A stretch of 64,000 nt of DNA, from positions 298,912 through 362,911 of the forward strand of contig NZ_KI866530.1 of the NCBI RefSeq assembly GCF_000511175.1. The letters are read 5' to 3'. Made by a program: the position numbers and the translations under genes. The notes beneath the pieces are model-generated. The model saw only the letters and a program-made list of their open reading frames with translations, searched no databases and was not told the DNA's origin. This DNA is from Sediminibacterium salmoneum NBRC 103935. GTDB taxonomy: Bacteria > Bacteroidota > Bacteroidia > Chitinophagales > Chitinophagaceae. Shown piece after piece: positions 52,965-62,399 of the stretch; the first letter of the stretch is position 1, and each line of letters starts with the position of its first letter.

Positions 52965-55369
52965 TATCTGTTCCCACCCGGTTTTTTAACGGGAGGTGGT
53001 AAAACTGCTTTGGGTTTATCTGCAGGCTTGGGTTGGTTATTAGCTGGAACTGCAGGAGGGGTTGCAGGTTTCTTATTGTCAATAATCAAATCAGATTCTG
53101 CACCCAGGTCTTCTGGTTTAATGTTTTTGGGTATTTCATAATCTTCTGAAGTGCCTGCTCCCATATCTTCACCTTCTCCTCCTAAAATTTGGTTGGTGCC
53201 ATTGATATAATCAATAATGATATCGTTGCTCATCACTTCCGGCTTAACAAAACTTAGTTTGGTGTCGATGCCACAATTGGGATCTGCAGCGGCTTTATTG
53301 AAAAAGTAAGCCCAGATTGGCATGGCGGCTCTGCCACCCTCACCATTCTTACTGTTGAAGCGAATAAAACGATCATCACAACCAACCCATCCGCCTGCAA
53401 GGTATTGTGGGGTATAGCCCATAAACCAGGCGTCACTGTTGTTGTTGGTGGTTCCTGTTTTACCAGCCATCTGTAATCCCGCAGGTAATCCATAGCCCCA
53501 TATGCCGGCACCCGTACCATTGGTTAAAACCCCCTGCATCATTTTAATTACGGAATAAGCGGTAACGTCATTGATAACTTCTTTTCTCTGTGGAGTAAAC
53601 GTGGCCAATACATTTCCATTGCGATCTTCAATTCGGGTAATATACATGGGCTTTGCATTGAAGCCTCTGCCAGGGAACATACTGTATGCCTGCATCATTT
53701 CAATCAAGGATATTTCGCAAGCGCCAAGGGCAATGGAAGGGTATGGATCTATCTTGGTTTTAAGTTCACACTTCTCTAAAAATTCAACGAATCTTTTTGC
53801 TCCATTGTTTGCTGTATTGTCCAGTTGCTTCATGATATAAGCAGAAGCACAGTTCCTGGATTTAGCCAGCGCAATTGCCATGGGGATGGTAGCTCCTGTA
53901 CAGGTTTTGGAAGTAGCAGGTACCAGACCATATTGTCCAAAATTCTGCTGAACGTCTTGTACCGGTGAATTGGGATTCAGTCCGGCTTCTTCAATAGCTA
54001 AGCTGTACAATAATGGTTTAATGGTACTACCTACCTGTCTTTTGGTATTGATATTAGCGTGGTCGTATTTAAAGGTTTTGAAATCAATTCCTCCTACCCA
54101 GGCTTTAATTTGTCCGTTCAGCGGATCCATTACCATAAAGCCAGCCTGCAACATTTGTTTGTGGTATTTGATAGAGTCAAAAGGAGTCATTACTGTATCT
54201 ATTCCTCTGTTGTTGTTCCATGCAAAAACGCGCATGGGTACTTTCTCCTGAAAAGTGCGAAGGTTTTCTTCATCTGTTAATCCTTCACGTTTTAAATTTT
54301 TCCAGCGGTCAGTTTGCTTGATGGCCTGTTCCAGAATGGGTTCAAATCCTTTCCAGATACTTCCTGTTCTGATATTTTCCTGTGTGTTGAATAATTTTTG
54401 CATGTAGCTCATATGTTTGGCTACTGCTTCCTCTGCATACAATTGCATACGCGGGTTAATAGTGGTATATATTTTTAATCCGTCTCTGTATAAATCGTAC
54501 TGGTCACCATTGTTCTTGGTGTTTTCCTTACACCACTTTTTCATCTCTTCGCCCAGAATCATTCTGAAATAGGGTCCAAGTCCTGTTGTTTCATCGAGTT
54601 TTTTGTAATTGAGCTCAATGGGCTGTCTCTTCAGAATCTCTGCCTGTTGGGGATCCAGGTAATTGTTTCTGACCATCTGGCTCAGTACGGTATTTCTTCT
54701 GTCCAAAGATAATTTTGGATTTCTTCTGGGATTATACAATGTTGCACCTTTCAGCATACCTATCAACACGGCGGCTTCCTCTACATTCACCCGGTCGGGC
54801 TCTTTCTGAAAAAATGTTTTGGAAGCGTTTCTGATTCCATACACATTATCGCTGTAGGCAACAGTATTCAGGTAAAGAGTAATAATTTCTTCTTTGGTAA
54901 AATTTCTTTCCAGTTTTACAGCAATAATCCCTTCTTTAATTTTCTGCAGAGCCCTTAAGATGAAATTTTTAGTGCTCCAGTTTTCTGTAAAAAGGTTTTT
55001 AGCTGTTTGCATGGTAATGGTACTGGCTCCCCCTTCACTACCCAGATAAAAAATAGCCCTCCCCAATGAACGGGCATCTATTCCGCTGTGCTCATAAAAG
55101 CGTTCATCCTCAGTGGCAATTAAAGCCTCAATAATATGTTTGCTAATATCTTTATACTGAACATTGATTCTGTCTTCAATATAATATTTGCCCATTAAGG
55201 TTCCGTCTTCCGCGTAAACCTGAGAAGCCAGAGAAGCAGATGGATTTTCAATGTCATCCAGGTCGGGCATACTGCCAATCCATCCAAAATTCAACATGGC
55301 CAGCAGAATGATGACAAATGCAAAACCACCCAAAAAAATACGCCAGAATATGCGAACCGGTTTACTCAT
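52964..55369 (-). CDS. Class A penicillin-binding protein (PBP1A type)
   Basis: An 801-residue bifunctional peptidoglycan synthase. One N-terminal membrane anchor (FLGGFAFVIILLAMLNFGW) is followed by the GT51 transglycosylase (ATEDERFYEHSGID, GGASTITMQTAKNL) and a transpeptidase with Ser448 in GSTIKPLL, SRN at 504-506 and KTGTT from Lys637. The last 60 residues are rich in proline and lysine (PAVPANNQPKPADKPKA) and probably disordered. It polymerises and cross-links glycan strands at the inner membrane. It is 27 bases downstream of the PorW/SprE-like gene. Confidence 0.95.
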   Translation of the reverse strand: MSKPVRIFWRIFLGGFAFVIILLAMLNFGWIGSMPDLDDIENPSASLASQVYAEDGTLMGKYYIEDRINVQYKDISKHIIEALIATEDERFYEHSGIDARSLGRAIFYLGSEGGASTITMQTAKNLFTENWSTKNFILRALQKIKEGIIAVKLERNFTKEEIITLYLNTVAYSDNVYGIRNASKTFFQKEPDRVNVEEAAVLIGMLKGATLYNPRRNPKLSLDRRNTVLSQMVRNNYLDPQQAEILKRQPIELNYKKLDETTGLGPYFRMILGEEMKKWCKENTKNNGDQYDLYRDGLKIYTTINPRMQLYAEEAVAKHMSYMQKLFNTQENIRTGSIWKGFEPILEQAIKQTDRWKNLKREGLTDEENLRTFQEKVPMRVFAWNNNRGIDTVMTPFDSIKYHKQMLQAGFMVMDPLNGQIKAWVGGIDFKTFKYDHANINTKRQVGSTIKPLLYSLAIEEAGLNPNSPVQDVQQNFGQYGLVPATSKTCTGATIPMAIALAKSRNCASAYIMKQLDNTANNGAKRFVEFLEKCELKTKIDPYPSIALGACEISLIEMMQAYSMFPGRGFNAKPMYITRIEDRNGNVLATFTPQRKEVINDVTAYSVIKMMQGVLTNGTGAGIWGYGLPAGLQMAGKTGTTNNNSDAWFMGYTPQYLAGGWVGCDDRFIRFNSKNGEGGRAAMPIWAYFFNKAAADPNCGIDTKLSFVKPEVMSNDIIIDYINGTNQILGGEGEDMGAGTSEDYEIPKNIKPEDLGAESDLIIDNKKPATPPAVPANNQPKPADKPKAVLPPPVKKPGGNR

Positions 55370-55396
55370 CTTTTGTTCTATGTTTGAAGGGTAAAA

Positions 55397-58308
55397 TTAA
55401 TATTTATCAGGGAACAGATTTCGCAACATTTGCCAGTAGGTACCTGTTTCTCCTTTTTTTAGCAATAAATTCAGATTCTCTCTGCTGATGATGGCAAAAC
55501 TAAATTTGGATGAATCCAGCCAGGGTGTTACTCTGGAGCTTGCCTGTGGCCTGTTTCTATCTGTATAAGTGCTTGCCTCTGCTGCATTAGCAAAGGGACC
55601 CATAATTAAAATTTGTTCTGAATCATTTACCCTGATTACATTAATGGGTAGTTTCTGATTATAATACCTTTCCTGGTTAAAACGATTCCAGGCATTTCTG
55701 GCTTCACTTACAAAAACCGGATCTACCTTATAAAGTGCGATGGCTACAAACTGAGAATCGGAAGCATTAAACTGATAGGTTTCAGGAGCAAGTGCTTTTT
55801 CTATAGGAGCAGCTTTTATGTTGCCTGGCATAGTTGGTGCGCTTACTGGTACGGTAACTTTAACAGGGGCTTTAACTGTTAGGGGAAGATCTTCTGCCTT
55901 TGTGCTATTGAGATCAATTTTCTTATCTGGTATTTCTACCGGTCTCTCAACAGAAAGCTGGGACAGATAGGTTTCAATTTCCTTTCTTCTGTTAATAACA
56001 TCCAAAAATGTTTTGGCTCTTTCGGCCAACGGATGTTCTTTAAACATACTGGCCAGCGTATTCAGTTTAATTTTAGCAATGCTATCCTGCTGATTTTTTA
56101 AGAAGTAAACCGATTCTATATAGAGCAGTTGCGGGGTCCAGTAAGAACTACCCAGTTGTTTGTCAGCATTTTGTTTTTTTAACAGTGCTTTTTCAAAATC
56201 GCCACTGATAAACTGGTTGTAAATATCCTGATACAGGCCAATAGCAGGATCAGTTTGTTCTTTACCCATATTGAGTAAAATCTGGTTGTTCTTTCCTTTG
56301 GGATAAAATGACTGAAGCAGTTGTTTAACTGAATCTGCTTTTCCGTATTGATTTGTTTTTTTATAAGCATTGTTTAATTGAAACCAAATATCTTCCAGTA
56401 CAGCACTTTCCGGGAATCGTTTGGCTAGCAATTCGTAGGTTTCTATTGAAGCGGCTGCATCATTAAGCTCGTATTGAAATCCATTTGCATTATTTAATAG
56501 TGATTCTGTGATGGCATTATTGGATTGCAATAATTTTTCCGGTGTAAGTGGCAGACTATCTTCCAGCGAAGTAAAACTCAGTACAGCTGGGGCTGTATTG
56601 GCAGATTTGTTGTTTTTTTCGTCTGTGTCTATAGCAGCTACACTGAAGTTTCTGTCTACTGCCGATTGTCTTCTCCAGTTATCAATATTTGGGCGGTTGC
56701 CCCATTTAGCTTTAAAGTCGGAAAGTCCTTTGGTTTTTAAGGAATTATTGGCGAAATAAAACCCTGTTGCACCTGCGGTTCCAAATAAGTCCGCACCTGA
56801 GTTCAAATTCCCTCCAAAGCTGCTTCCTTGTTCTGCTTCGCTTTCTTTAATCCCCCGTTCTTTTCTTAGTTTCTTCAATAAACTGGTTAAATAGGCTTCT
56901 CTTTCAGCGGAGGGCAAGGCAGCAATTTTTTGCAAACTATCTTCTCTGTTTACCGTGATGAAACCCTTTGCAATTTTTTGTAAAGGGCCCTTGATGCTAT
57001 TGGCTTTTGCGGTTTCCTTTTCGGTAAGTAATTGAGCATTCACGCTGTCCATTGCTGAAGAAGCTTCAATGTATTTTTTTTGTAAATAATTGGCTTCAGA
57101 CAAAAGGAAAAATGACCTTGCCTTTTGCTCAGCATTTTTTTCATTGAATTCAATGCTTTTGTTCAGATAGTTGCTTGCCATCAGATAGTTTTTCTGAGAC
57201 ATGGCCAGTTCCGCTGCTGCATAATAAATTAAATCTCTGAATGCCTGATACTTCTCTCTTTTGGCCATCTGCAATAATTGGCTGAGATGAAAATTAACTG
57301 CGTCTTTTTTACCATCCGCAGATAAGGCAGCTATGTTTAAACGGGCAAATACATCTAAAAAAGGATCGGTGGTTTGTTTGATGGCTTTCTCGAACCATAC
57401 AATGGCCATTGAATCTTTATTGGCCAAGCTATAGAGTTGTGCAGCCAGGTATTCCCATCTTGCCATTTCCTGATTATTGGTAGCATTGGGGAGTGCTTTG
57501 GTTAAATGAAAGGCTGCGCTATCGTATTTTTTATCCTTGTATAATAAATAGGCATATTGTTCATGCCACTGTGTTTTTAGTCTTTCAGGAAAAAACGGTC
57601 TGCTGCCAGAATTTGTAAAAGAGATTCTGCATCATCCAGTTTTTCCTGCTCAATAAAATTTCTGGCCTGCATAAGAAAGCTTTCGTTTCTGGCCGGAGCA
57701 GGAGATGATATTTTCTTCCAGAAATTGCGTTTTTCATCCGTACTCACAGAGAAGGAACCTCCTTTGCTGCTTACGTTGCTTCCTATGGGAATATCATATC
57801 CATCTTCTTTGTTTGCAAAAGCATAATTGATGTAATTGAATACGTAAGTAGCAGAGTCAAAATCTTTGCGATGCAAATAAGCATTACCCATTAATAAATA
57901 AAACTGATCAACCCAGTCGCTTCTGAGGTCATGTAAAAGGATACCCGCAGTACATTTATAAATAATGCTGTCTATTTGCCCTTTTGAAGTTTCATTCAGG
58001 GAATAATTATAGAAAGGTAAAAGTTCCCTGTAGTTTTCTTTATGCTGCAATTTTGCAGTGCTTATGATGTCATTTAATTTGCTGTTGGCATTAAAATAAT
58101 AATTGTAGTGACTTACAGTATTATTGTACAGCCTTTTGGGTATGGTAAATTTTTTGTTCCCCGTTTTTTCAGAAGCCAATACCCTGTTCTGGTATTTCTC
58201 CTGCTTGGGTATTTCAACGGAAGTATTGGGTTGCGCATTAATCAGTGAGCAACAAAATAGTAAAATACCTGTCAGGATCCAGTTATGTCTAAATTTCCGA
58301 TAGTGCAT
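55397..58308 (-). pseudogene. PorW/SprE-like T9SS tetratricopeptide protein, frameshifted
   Basis: Two frames give one protein. The first (58308 to a stop at 57577) has a signal peptide (HNWILTGILLFCCSLINA) and TPR-like helices. The second (in frame from about 57589 to 55397) continues as FPERLKTQWHEQYAYLLY, more TPR helices and a C-terminal domain with FVAIALYKVDPVFVSEARNA. One extra T in the T6 run (plus-strand A-run 57590-57595) restores about 970 residues. Architecture fits PorW/SprE, needed for type IX secretion and gliding, but no clear lipobox is seen, so the name is tentative. The start is the ATG at 58308; 58317 is also possible. Confidence 0.7.
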
Positions 58309-58392
58309 AAAATCCATTAAAATTACAGTTATTTCTTTAGCATACCCATATAAAACCATACCAATCCGTACCTTTAACCCAGTTTTTATAGT

Positions 58393-58788
58393 ATGGACAA
58401 AATAAATAAAGAAAGTACTTTTAAAAGGTTGCGCAATACCTATCGGCTGGTTATCATGAACGATGATACCTATGAGGAAATGATTGCGTTTCGATTATCC
58501 AGATTAAGTGTTTACATAGGTTTGAGTACTGTTTTTGTATTGTTAATTGGCCTCACCATAGCATTAATTGCCTTTTCTCCTTTAAAATACTATATCCCTG
58601 GTTATGGAACCAAGGAAAGCAGAACCGCACTTCAGCTTTTAAAGATCAGGACAGATTCCTTGGAAAATGAAATACGATACAAGGAACAATACCTAGAGGG
58701 CATTAAGAAAGTATTGGCAGGGGATAAGCCTGCAACACTGGATACTGTTCCGCTGGCCCTGCCAAAAGTGGAAGCTTCAAATGATTAA
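58393..58788 (+). CDS. Single-TM protein resembling the N-terminus of Bacteroidota M23 peptidases
   Basis: A 131-residue protein: a cytoplasmic N-terminus (LRNTYRLVIMNDDTYEEM), one membrane segment (VYIGLSTVFVLLIGLTIALIAF) at about 38-59, then SPLKYYIPGYGTKESR and a short coiled-coil (LLKIRTDSLENEIRYKEQYLEG). From memory this pattern matches the N-terminal part of Bacteroidota M23 metallopeptidases, which normally go on to a catalytic domain. Here the stop comes at 58788 and the next gene starts nine bases later, so no peptidase domain is present. It is divergent from the PorW/SprE-like gene. Confidence 0.75.
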   Translation: MDKINKESTFKRLRNTYRLVIMNDDTYEEMIAFRLSRLSVYIGLSTVFVLLIGLTIALIAFSPLKYYIPGYGTKESRTALQLLKIRTDSLENEIRYKEQYLEGIKKVLAGDKPATLDTVPLALPKVEASND

Positions 58789-58797
58789 TTTATTACT

Positions 58798-59205
58798 ATG
58801 TCGTCAATTTTCATAAAGCCATTCCGACCTGTACTTTATTTATTTATTCTGGTAAATCTATTGTGTTTGTTTCTCGGCGTTTTTTTTAAAAAGCAGGATA
58901 TTAATCCCTGGGTAGTTGCTTCTACAAATTTGTTGTTGTTTGCCATCAGCATGTTTAGTTTGCAACAACAATTGAAACAGTCGAAAGATACCAATCCTCA
59001 TGCCATGGTAAGAGGTGTAATGAGTACGGTAGTACTTAAATTGTTTGTGCTGGGATCTGCTGCTATTGTTTACCTCTACAATGCAGGAGAAAATAAAAGT
59101 GTGAATGCCATTTTTTTAGGAATGGCTTTATATATTATGTATACATGGCTGGAAGTTAAACTTTCACTGAAAATAAATCATTCAAGTAAAGATGGCGGCA
59201 ACTGA
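58798..59205 (+). CDS. Four-TM membrane protein of unknown function
   Basis: A 135-residue protein with four hydrophobic segments: PVLYLFILVNLLCLFLGVFF, PWVVASTNLLLFAISMFSL, VVLKLFVLGSAAIVYLY and AIFLGMALYIMYTWLEV. The overall layout resembles ATP synthase subunit I-like small proteins, but no diagnostic motif is seen and no ATP synthase genes are near. It overlaps the SprT gene by 14 bases, so it is coupled to it. Confidence 0.8.
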   Translation: MSSIFIKPFRPVLYLFILVNLLCLFLGVFFKKQDINPWVVASTNLLLFAISMFSLQQQLKQSKDTNPHAMVRGVMSTVVLKLFVLGSAAIVYLYNAGENKSVNAIFLGMALYIMYTWLEVKLSLKINHSSKDGGN

Positions 59206-59827
59206 ACATCCGCTGAAAGACCTAGCTGAGTTTTTGCCTGAAGGCAGTTTTGATCACGTAGTTCAATACCTGTATCAATATAAAGTACATCTTACTGTTG
59301 CAAGAAGCCGTAAAACGGTACTTGGGGATTACAGGCATGCATTTCGTGGAAACAATCACCGAATCAGCGTTAACGGGAATCTGAATAAGTATGAATTTCT
59401 GATTACACTCCTTCATGAACTGGCACATTTATTAACTTTTGAACAGTATAGGAATACCGTTCCTGCGCATGGAACAGAGTGGAAAAAACTATACAGTCAG
59501 TTGCTGGTACATTTTGTACAGCTGAAAGTATTTCCCGATGATATAGTAAAAGCCCTGGAAAAATCCATCATTTCTCCTGCGGCAACTGCCAACGGGGAAA
59601 CAGAATTACTAAAAGTGCTTCGTAAGTATAATCCCCATAAACCCGAAGGCATTTGCTTGCTTTGTGATGTTCCCCTTGGTACGGTTTTCATGATCTCTAA
59701 TGGAAAAATTTTTCAAAAAGGGGAGCTTCGCAGAAAAAGATATGTTTGCGCAGAATTAAAGACAGGGCTATTGTACACCATTAGCGCCATCACTGAAGTT
59801 AAGCCCATTCCGGAAAATAAGGGGTAA
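59192..59827 (+). CDS. SprT-like zinc metalloprotease-domain protein
   Basis: A 211-residue protein with HELAH at 75-79 (ITLLHELAHLLTF) and a downstream HGTEWK, which supply the zinc ligands of the SprT family. A small C-terminal motif with GICLLCDVP and a later cysteine (RYVCAEL) may form a partial zinc ribbon. Eukaryotic SPRTN cuts DNA-protein crosslinks; bacterial SprT function is poorly known. It overlaps the preceding gene and ends at a bidirectional terminator. Confidence 0.88.
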   Translation: MAATEHPLKDLAEFLPEGSFDHVVQYLYQYKVHLTVARSRKTVLGDYRHAFRGNNHRISVNGNLNKYEFLITLLHELAHLLTFEQYRNTVPAHGTEWKKLYSQLLVHFVQLKVFPDDIVKALEKSIISPAATANGETELLKVLRKYNPHKPEGICLLCDVPLGTVFMISNGKIFQKGELRRKRYVCAELKTGLLYTISAITEVKPIPENKG

Positions 59828-59831
59828 TAAA

Positions 59832-59860
59832 AAAGCCATAGAGGATTTTTCTATGGCTTT
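59832..59860. terminator. Bidirectional intrinsic terminator
   Basis: An 11-bp perfect stem (AAAGCCATAGA/TCTATGGCTTT) with A/T-rich flanks lies between the convergent SprT and sucC genes. Confidence 0.82.
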
Positions 59861-59881
59861 GATATATTTAGCTAATTGAAA

Positions 59882-61093
59882 TTAGGCTACTGCTTGCTTT
59901 ACTAAGGCAGCTGCTTCGCTTAACTGGATAGCAGATTGTACTTTAAGTCCGCTTTCGTCAATTAATTTTTTAGCTTCAACAGCGTTGGTTCCTTGCAATC
60001 TTACAATAATCGGGATATTAATGTTACCTAATTTGTTATAGGCTTCAATTACCCCCGCAGCAACACGATCACATCTTACGATACCACCAAAGATATTGAT
60101 AAGGATTGCTTTTACGTTAGGGTCTTTCATGATGATTCTGAATCCAGCCTCAACGGTTTGGGCATTCGCTGTACCACCCACGTCAAGGAAATTGGCGGGT
60201 TCTCCTCCACTTAATTTAATCATGTCCATGGTAGCCATAGCAAGACCTGCACCATTTACCATACAACCTACGTTGCCATCTAATTTTACAAAGTTAAGGT
60301 TGTACTGACCTGCTTCAACTTCAGTAGGATCTTCTTCTGTTACATCTCTTAGCGCAGCAACATCAGGATGACGCATCAATGCGTTATCGTCAATATTCAT
60401 TTTACAGTCTACTGCAATGATTTTTTCATCACTTGTTTTAAACAGTGGATTAATTTCTAACATACCACAGTCTAAACCAACATATGCATTGTACAGGTTG
60501 GTTACAAACTTTACGCAGTTCTTGAAAGCTTCTCCGCTTAAGCCAAGATTGAAGGCTATTTTTCTTGCCTGGAAACCTTGTAAACCGCCTCCAGGGTGAA
60601 CCCACTCTTTAAAAATCTTTTCAGGAGTATTGTGTGCCACTTCTTCAATATCCATTCCCCCTTCTGTACTGTACATTACCACATTCATTCCAGTAGCCCT
60701 GTCCAGCAGGATAGACAAATAAAATTCCTTAACAGGATTGGGGCCAGAATAATAAACATCCTGGGCAACCAGTATTTTGTTTACTTTCTTACCTGCTTCA
60801 CCTGTTTGGATGGTAACCAATGTGCCTCCAAGAATATTTTTTGCAATATTGGTTACATCTTCAGCGCTTTTTGCAACGGCAACCCCTCTTTGTTCGGTTC
60901 CCACAATTTTACCCTTCCCGCGTCCGCCAGCATGAATCTGGGCTTTCACAACTGCAAAATTATTGCCAGTCTGGGTTTTAATTTGACGGTAAGCTTCCTC
61001 TGCAGCCATCACCGTATCTACTGCAATACCTTCCTGCACTGGAACTTGGTATTTTTTGAGTAATTCTTTTGCCTGGTACTCATGAAGATTCAT
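59882..61093 (-). CDS. sucC: Succinyl-CoA ligase (ADP-forming) subunit beta
   Basis: 403 residues from the ATG at 61093, where the family N-terminus [19 protein letters not shown] begins; the longer frame to 61210 would run into the yceI start and is rejected. The ATP-grasp domain has [14 protein letters not shown], and the C-terminal flavodoxin-like part has [10 protein letters not shown] and [11 protein letters not shown]. With SucD it makes ATP or GTP from succinyl-CoA in the TCA cycle. No sucD is adjacent. It is divergent from the YceI gene. Confidence 0.95.
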   Translation of the reverse strand: MNLHEYQAKELLKKYQVPVQEGIAVDTVMAAEEAYRQIKTQTGNNFAVVKAQIHAGGRGKGKIVGTEQRGVAVAKSAEDVTNIAKNILGGTLVTIQTGEAGKKVNKILVAQDVYYSGPNPVKEFYLSILLDRATGMNVVMYSTEGGMDIEEVAHNTPEKIFKEWVHPGGGLQGFQARKIAFNLGLSGEAFKNCVKFVTNLYNAYVGLDCGMLEINPLFKTSDEKIIAVDCKMNIDDNALMRHPDVAALRDVTEEDPTEVEAGQYNLNFVKLDGNVGCMVNGAGLAMATMDMIKLSGGEPANFLDVGGTANAQTVEAGFRIIMKDPNVKAILINIFGGIVRCDRVAAGVIEAYNKLGNINIPIIVRLQGTNAVEAKKLIDESGLKVQSAIQLSEAAALVKQAVA

Positions 61094-61158
61094 ATGGAAC
61101 AATTTTTGCGAAGATAAGATAATCCAACATGCAGATTTTAAACCTTTTAAAAAATTTG

Positions 61159-61188
61159 TTGTTGTAACATTAAATTTCACTATTTTTG
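61159..61188 (+). promoter_or_regulatory. Promoter for the YceI-family gene
   Basis: TTG at 61159-61161, 19 bases, then TATTTTTG at 61181-61188: a perfect TTG-N19-TAnnTTTG match. The predicted start is near 61195, about 14 bases before the ATG at 61209. Confidence 0.65.
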
Positions 61189-61208
61189 AAACATTAAACA
61201 AAATCAAC

Positions 61209-61781
61209 ATGAAAAAAATTGCATTAGCGCTGTTAGGTACAGCTTTTTTAGCGGGTGTTTATTCATTTACTACAGTGAATAAAACAATGGATGTAGTTAC
61301 TTACAAAGTAGAAGCAGGTAAAAGCAGAGTAGACTGGGTAGGCTCTAAGAAAAATGATTTTCATACAGGATACTTCACTGTAAAGAGCGGAGCGGTTCAG
61401 GTTAACAATGGTAAAGTTACCGGAGGTGAGTTTGTAATTGATTTGGCAAACTTAAAAGTTACGGATGCTGCAGGAGCAAAACTGGAGGGTCACTTAAAGG
61501 CTGCTGATTTCTTTGAAGTTGCTAAATTCGGAGAAGCTACTTACAAGATCAATACTGTAACCTACGCTGATGAGAACAATGCAACCATCAACGGTACATT
61601 GAATTTAAAAGGCGCAAGCTTACCAGTAAGTTTTAATGCGGTTATCAGAAGTGCTGATGATAAGGGTTTGTTTGCCGAAGCTTTCTTCTCAATGGACAGA
61701 ACTTTATTCGGTATCAACTACGGAATTGGTAATATCGCTAAAGAAGTACAGGTAGCAGTACACTTGTTCGCTACTAAATAA
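61209..61781 (+). CDS. YceI-family periplasmic lipid-binding protein
   Basis: A 190-residue exported protein with a signal peptide (KKIALALLGTAFLAGVYSF) and one YceI domain: SRVDWVGSKKNDFHTGYF, GGEFVIDLANLKV, LKAADFFEVAKFGEATY and FSMDRTLFGINYG. YceI domains form a lipocalin-like barrel that binds a polyisoprenoid such as a quinone precursor. The exact ligand here is not known. It has its own strong promoter and terminator. Confidence 0.93.
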   Translation: MKKIALALLGTAFLAGVYSFTTVNKTMDVVTYKVEAGKSRVDWVGSKKNDFHTGYFTVKSGAVQVNNGKVTGGEFVIDLANLKVTDAAGAKLEGHLKAADFFEVAKFGEATYKINTVTYADENNATINGTLNLKGASLPVSFNAVIRSADDKGLFAEAFFSMDRTLFGINYGIGNIAKEVQVAVHLFATK

Positions 61782-61825
61782 TGAAGGTATATACCCCAAC
61801 TAGATAAGTGAAAAAGACTATGTGA

Positions 61826-61854
61826 AAAACCCGGATCATTTTGATCCGGGTTTT
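61826..61854 (+). terminator. Intrinsic terminator after YceI gene
   Basis: A 13-bp perfect stem (AAAACCCGGATCA/TGATCCGGGTTTT) with a three-base loop is followed by ATTTTT. It lies 45 bases past the stop and could also serve the convergent DinB gene. Confidence 0.88.
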
Positions 61855-61888
61855 ATTTTTATAAGTCGGTTGGTTTTAAGCAATTAAG

Positions 61889-62398
61889 CTATTGGTATCT
61901 TTCCTCAATTATTTGTTTGTGATGAAGCAAGTGACCGAATATGATAAAGGCAATTGCAGTTGCGGTTACCGGAAGATTGCTCGCAATCCCTGACTGCTGT
62001 AATTGCGACTCTTTTAATGATTTCAGCAACAAATCGGTTGATTTTCTCAACGCCTTAAATTCTTCTTTCAGTTCAATAAATGTTCTGCTATTGGCTTCAG
62101 CTGAAGCTGCATATTGGTTTTCGTCAAAACCTGGCAAAGGGGTCTGGTCATTTCTGGAAATTCGCAACAGCCTGTATTGCATGATTCTTTCTGTATCAAT
62201 GATATGTTGTAACATATCTTTCAATGTCCATTTGTTTTCAGCATACCGGTAATCGGCTTTTTCGTCTGCTAAATTTAAAAAGAAATAGGTTAATGGGTGC
62301 GATAAGGTATTCACCAATTCCTGAACATTGTCCTGTTCAACTTTTTGGATATAACCGTTGAAGTAGGAGGGGTAATCTCCCGATTGAGGTTTGGCCAT
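61889..62398 (-). CDS. DinB-family protein
   Basis: A 169-residue four-helix-bundle protein of the DinB/YfiT type. WTLKDMLQHIIDTERIMQYRLLRI carries the first His ligands, and FIIFGHLLHHKQIIEERY the last, so three histidines should bind one metal ion. Members include thiol-dependent transferases that use bacillithiol, which would fit bshC in the same window, but that link is inference. It is one base downstream of the subtilase stop and is probably cotranscribed with it. Confidence 0.9.
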   Translation of the reverse strand: MAKPQSGDYPSYFNGYIQKVEQDNVQELVNTLSHPLTYFFLNLADEKADYRYAENKWTLKDMLQHIIDTERIMQYRLLRISRNDQTPLPGFDENQYAASAEANSRTFIELKEEFKALRKSTDLLLKSLKESQLQQSGIASNLPVTATAIAFIIFGHLLHHKQIIEERYQ

Positions 62399-62399
62399 T

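Noticed and set aside
61094-61210. N-terminal extension of sucC by 39 residues
   Set aside because: The family N-terminus starts at 61093, and the extension would cover the YceI promoter and reach its start codon.
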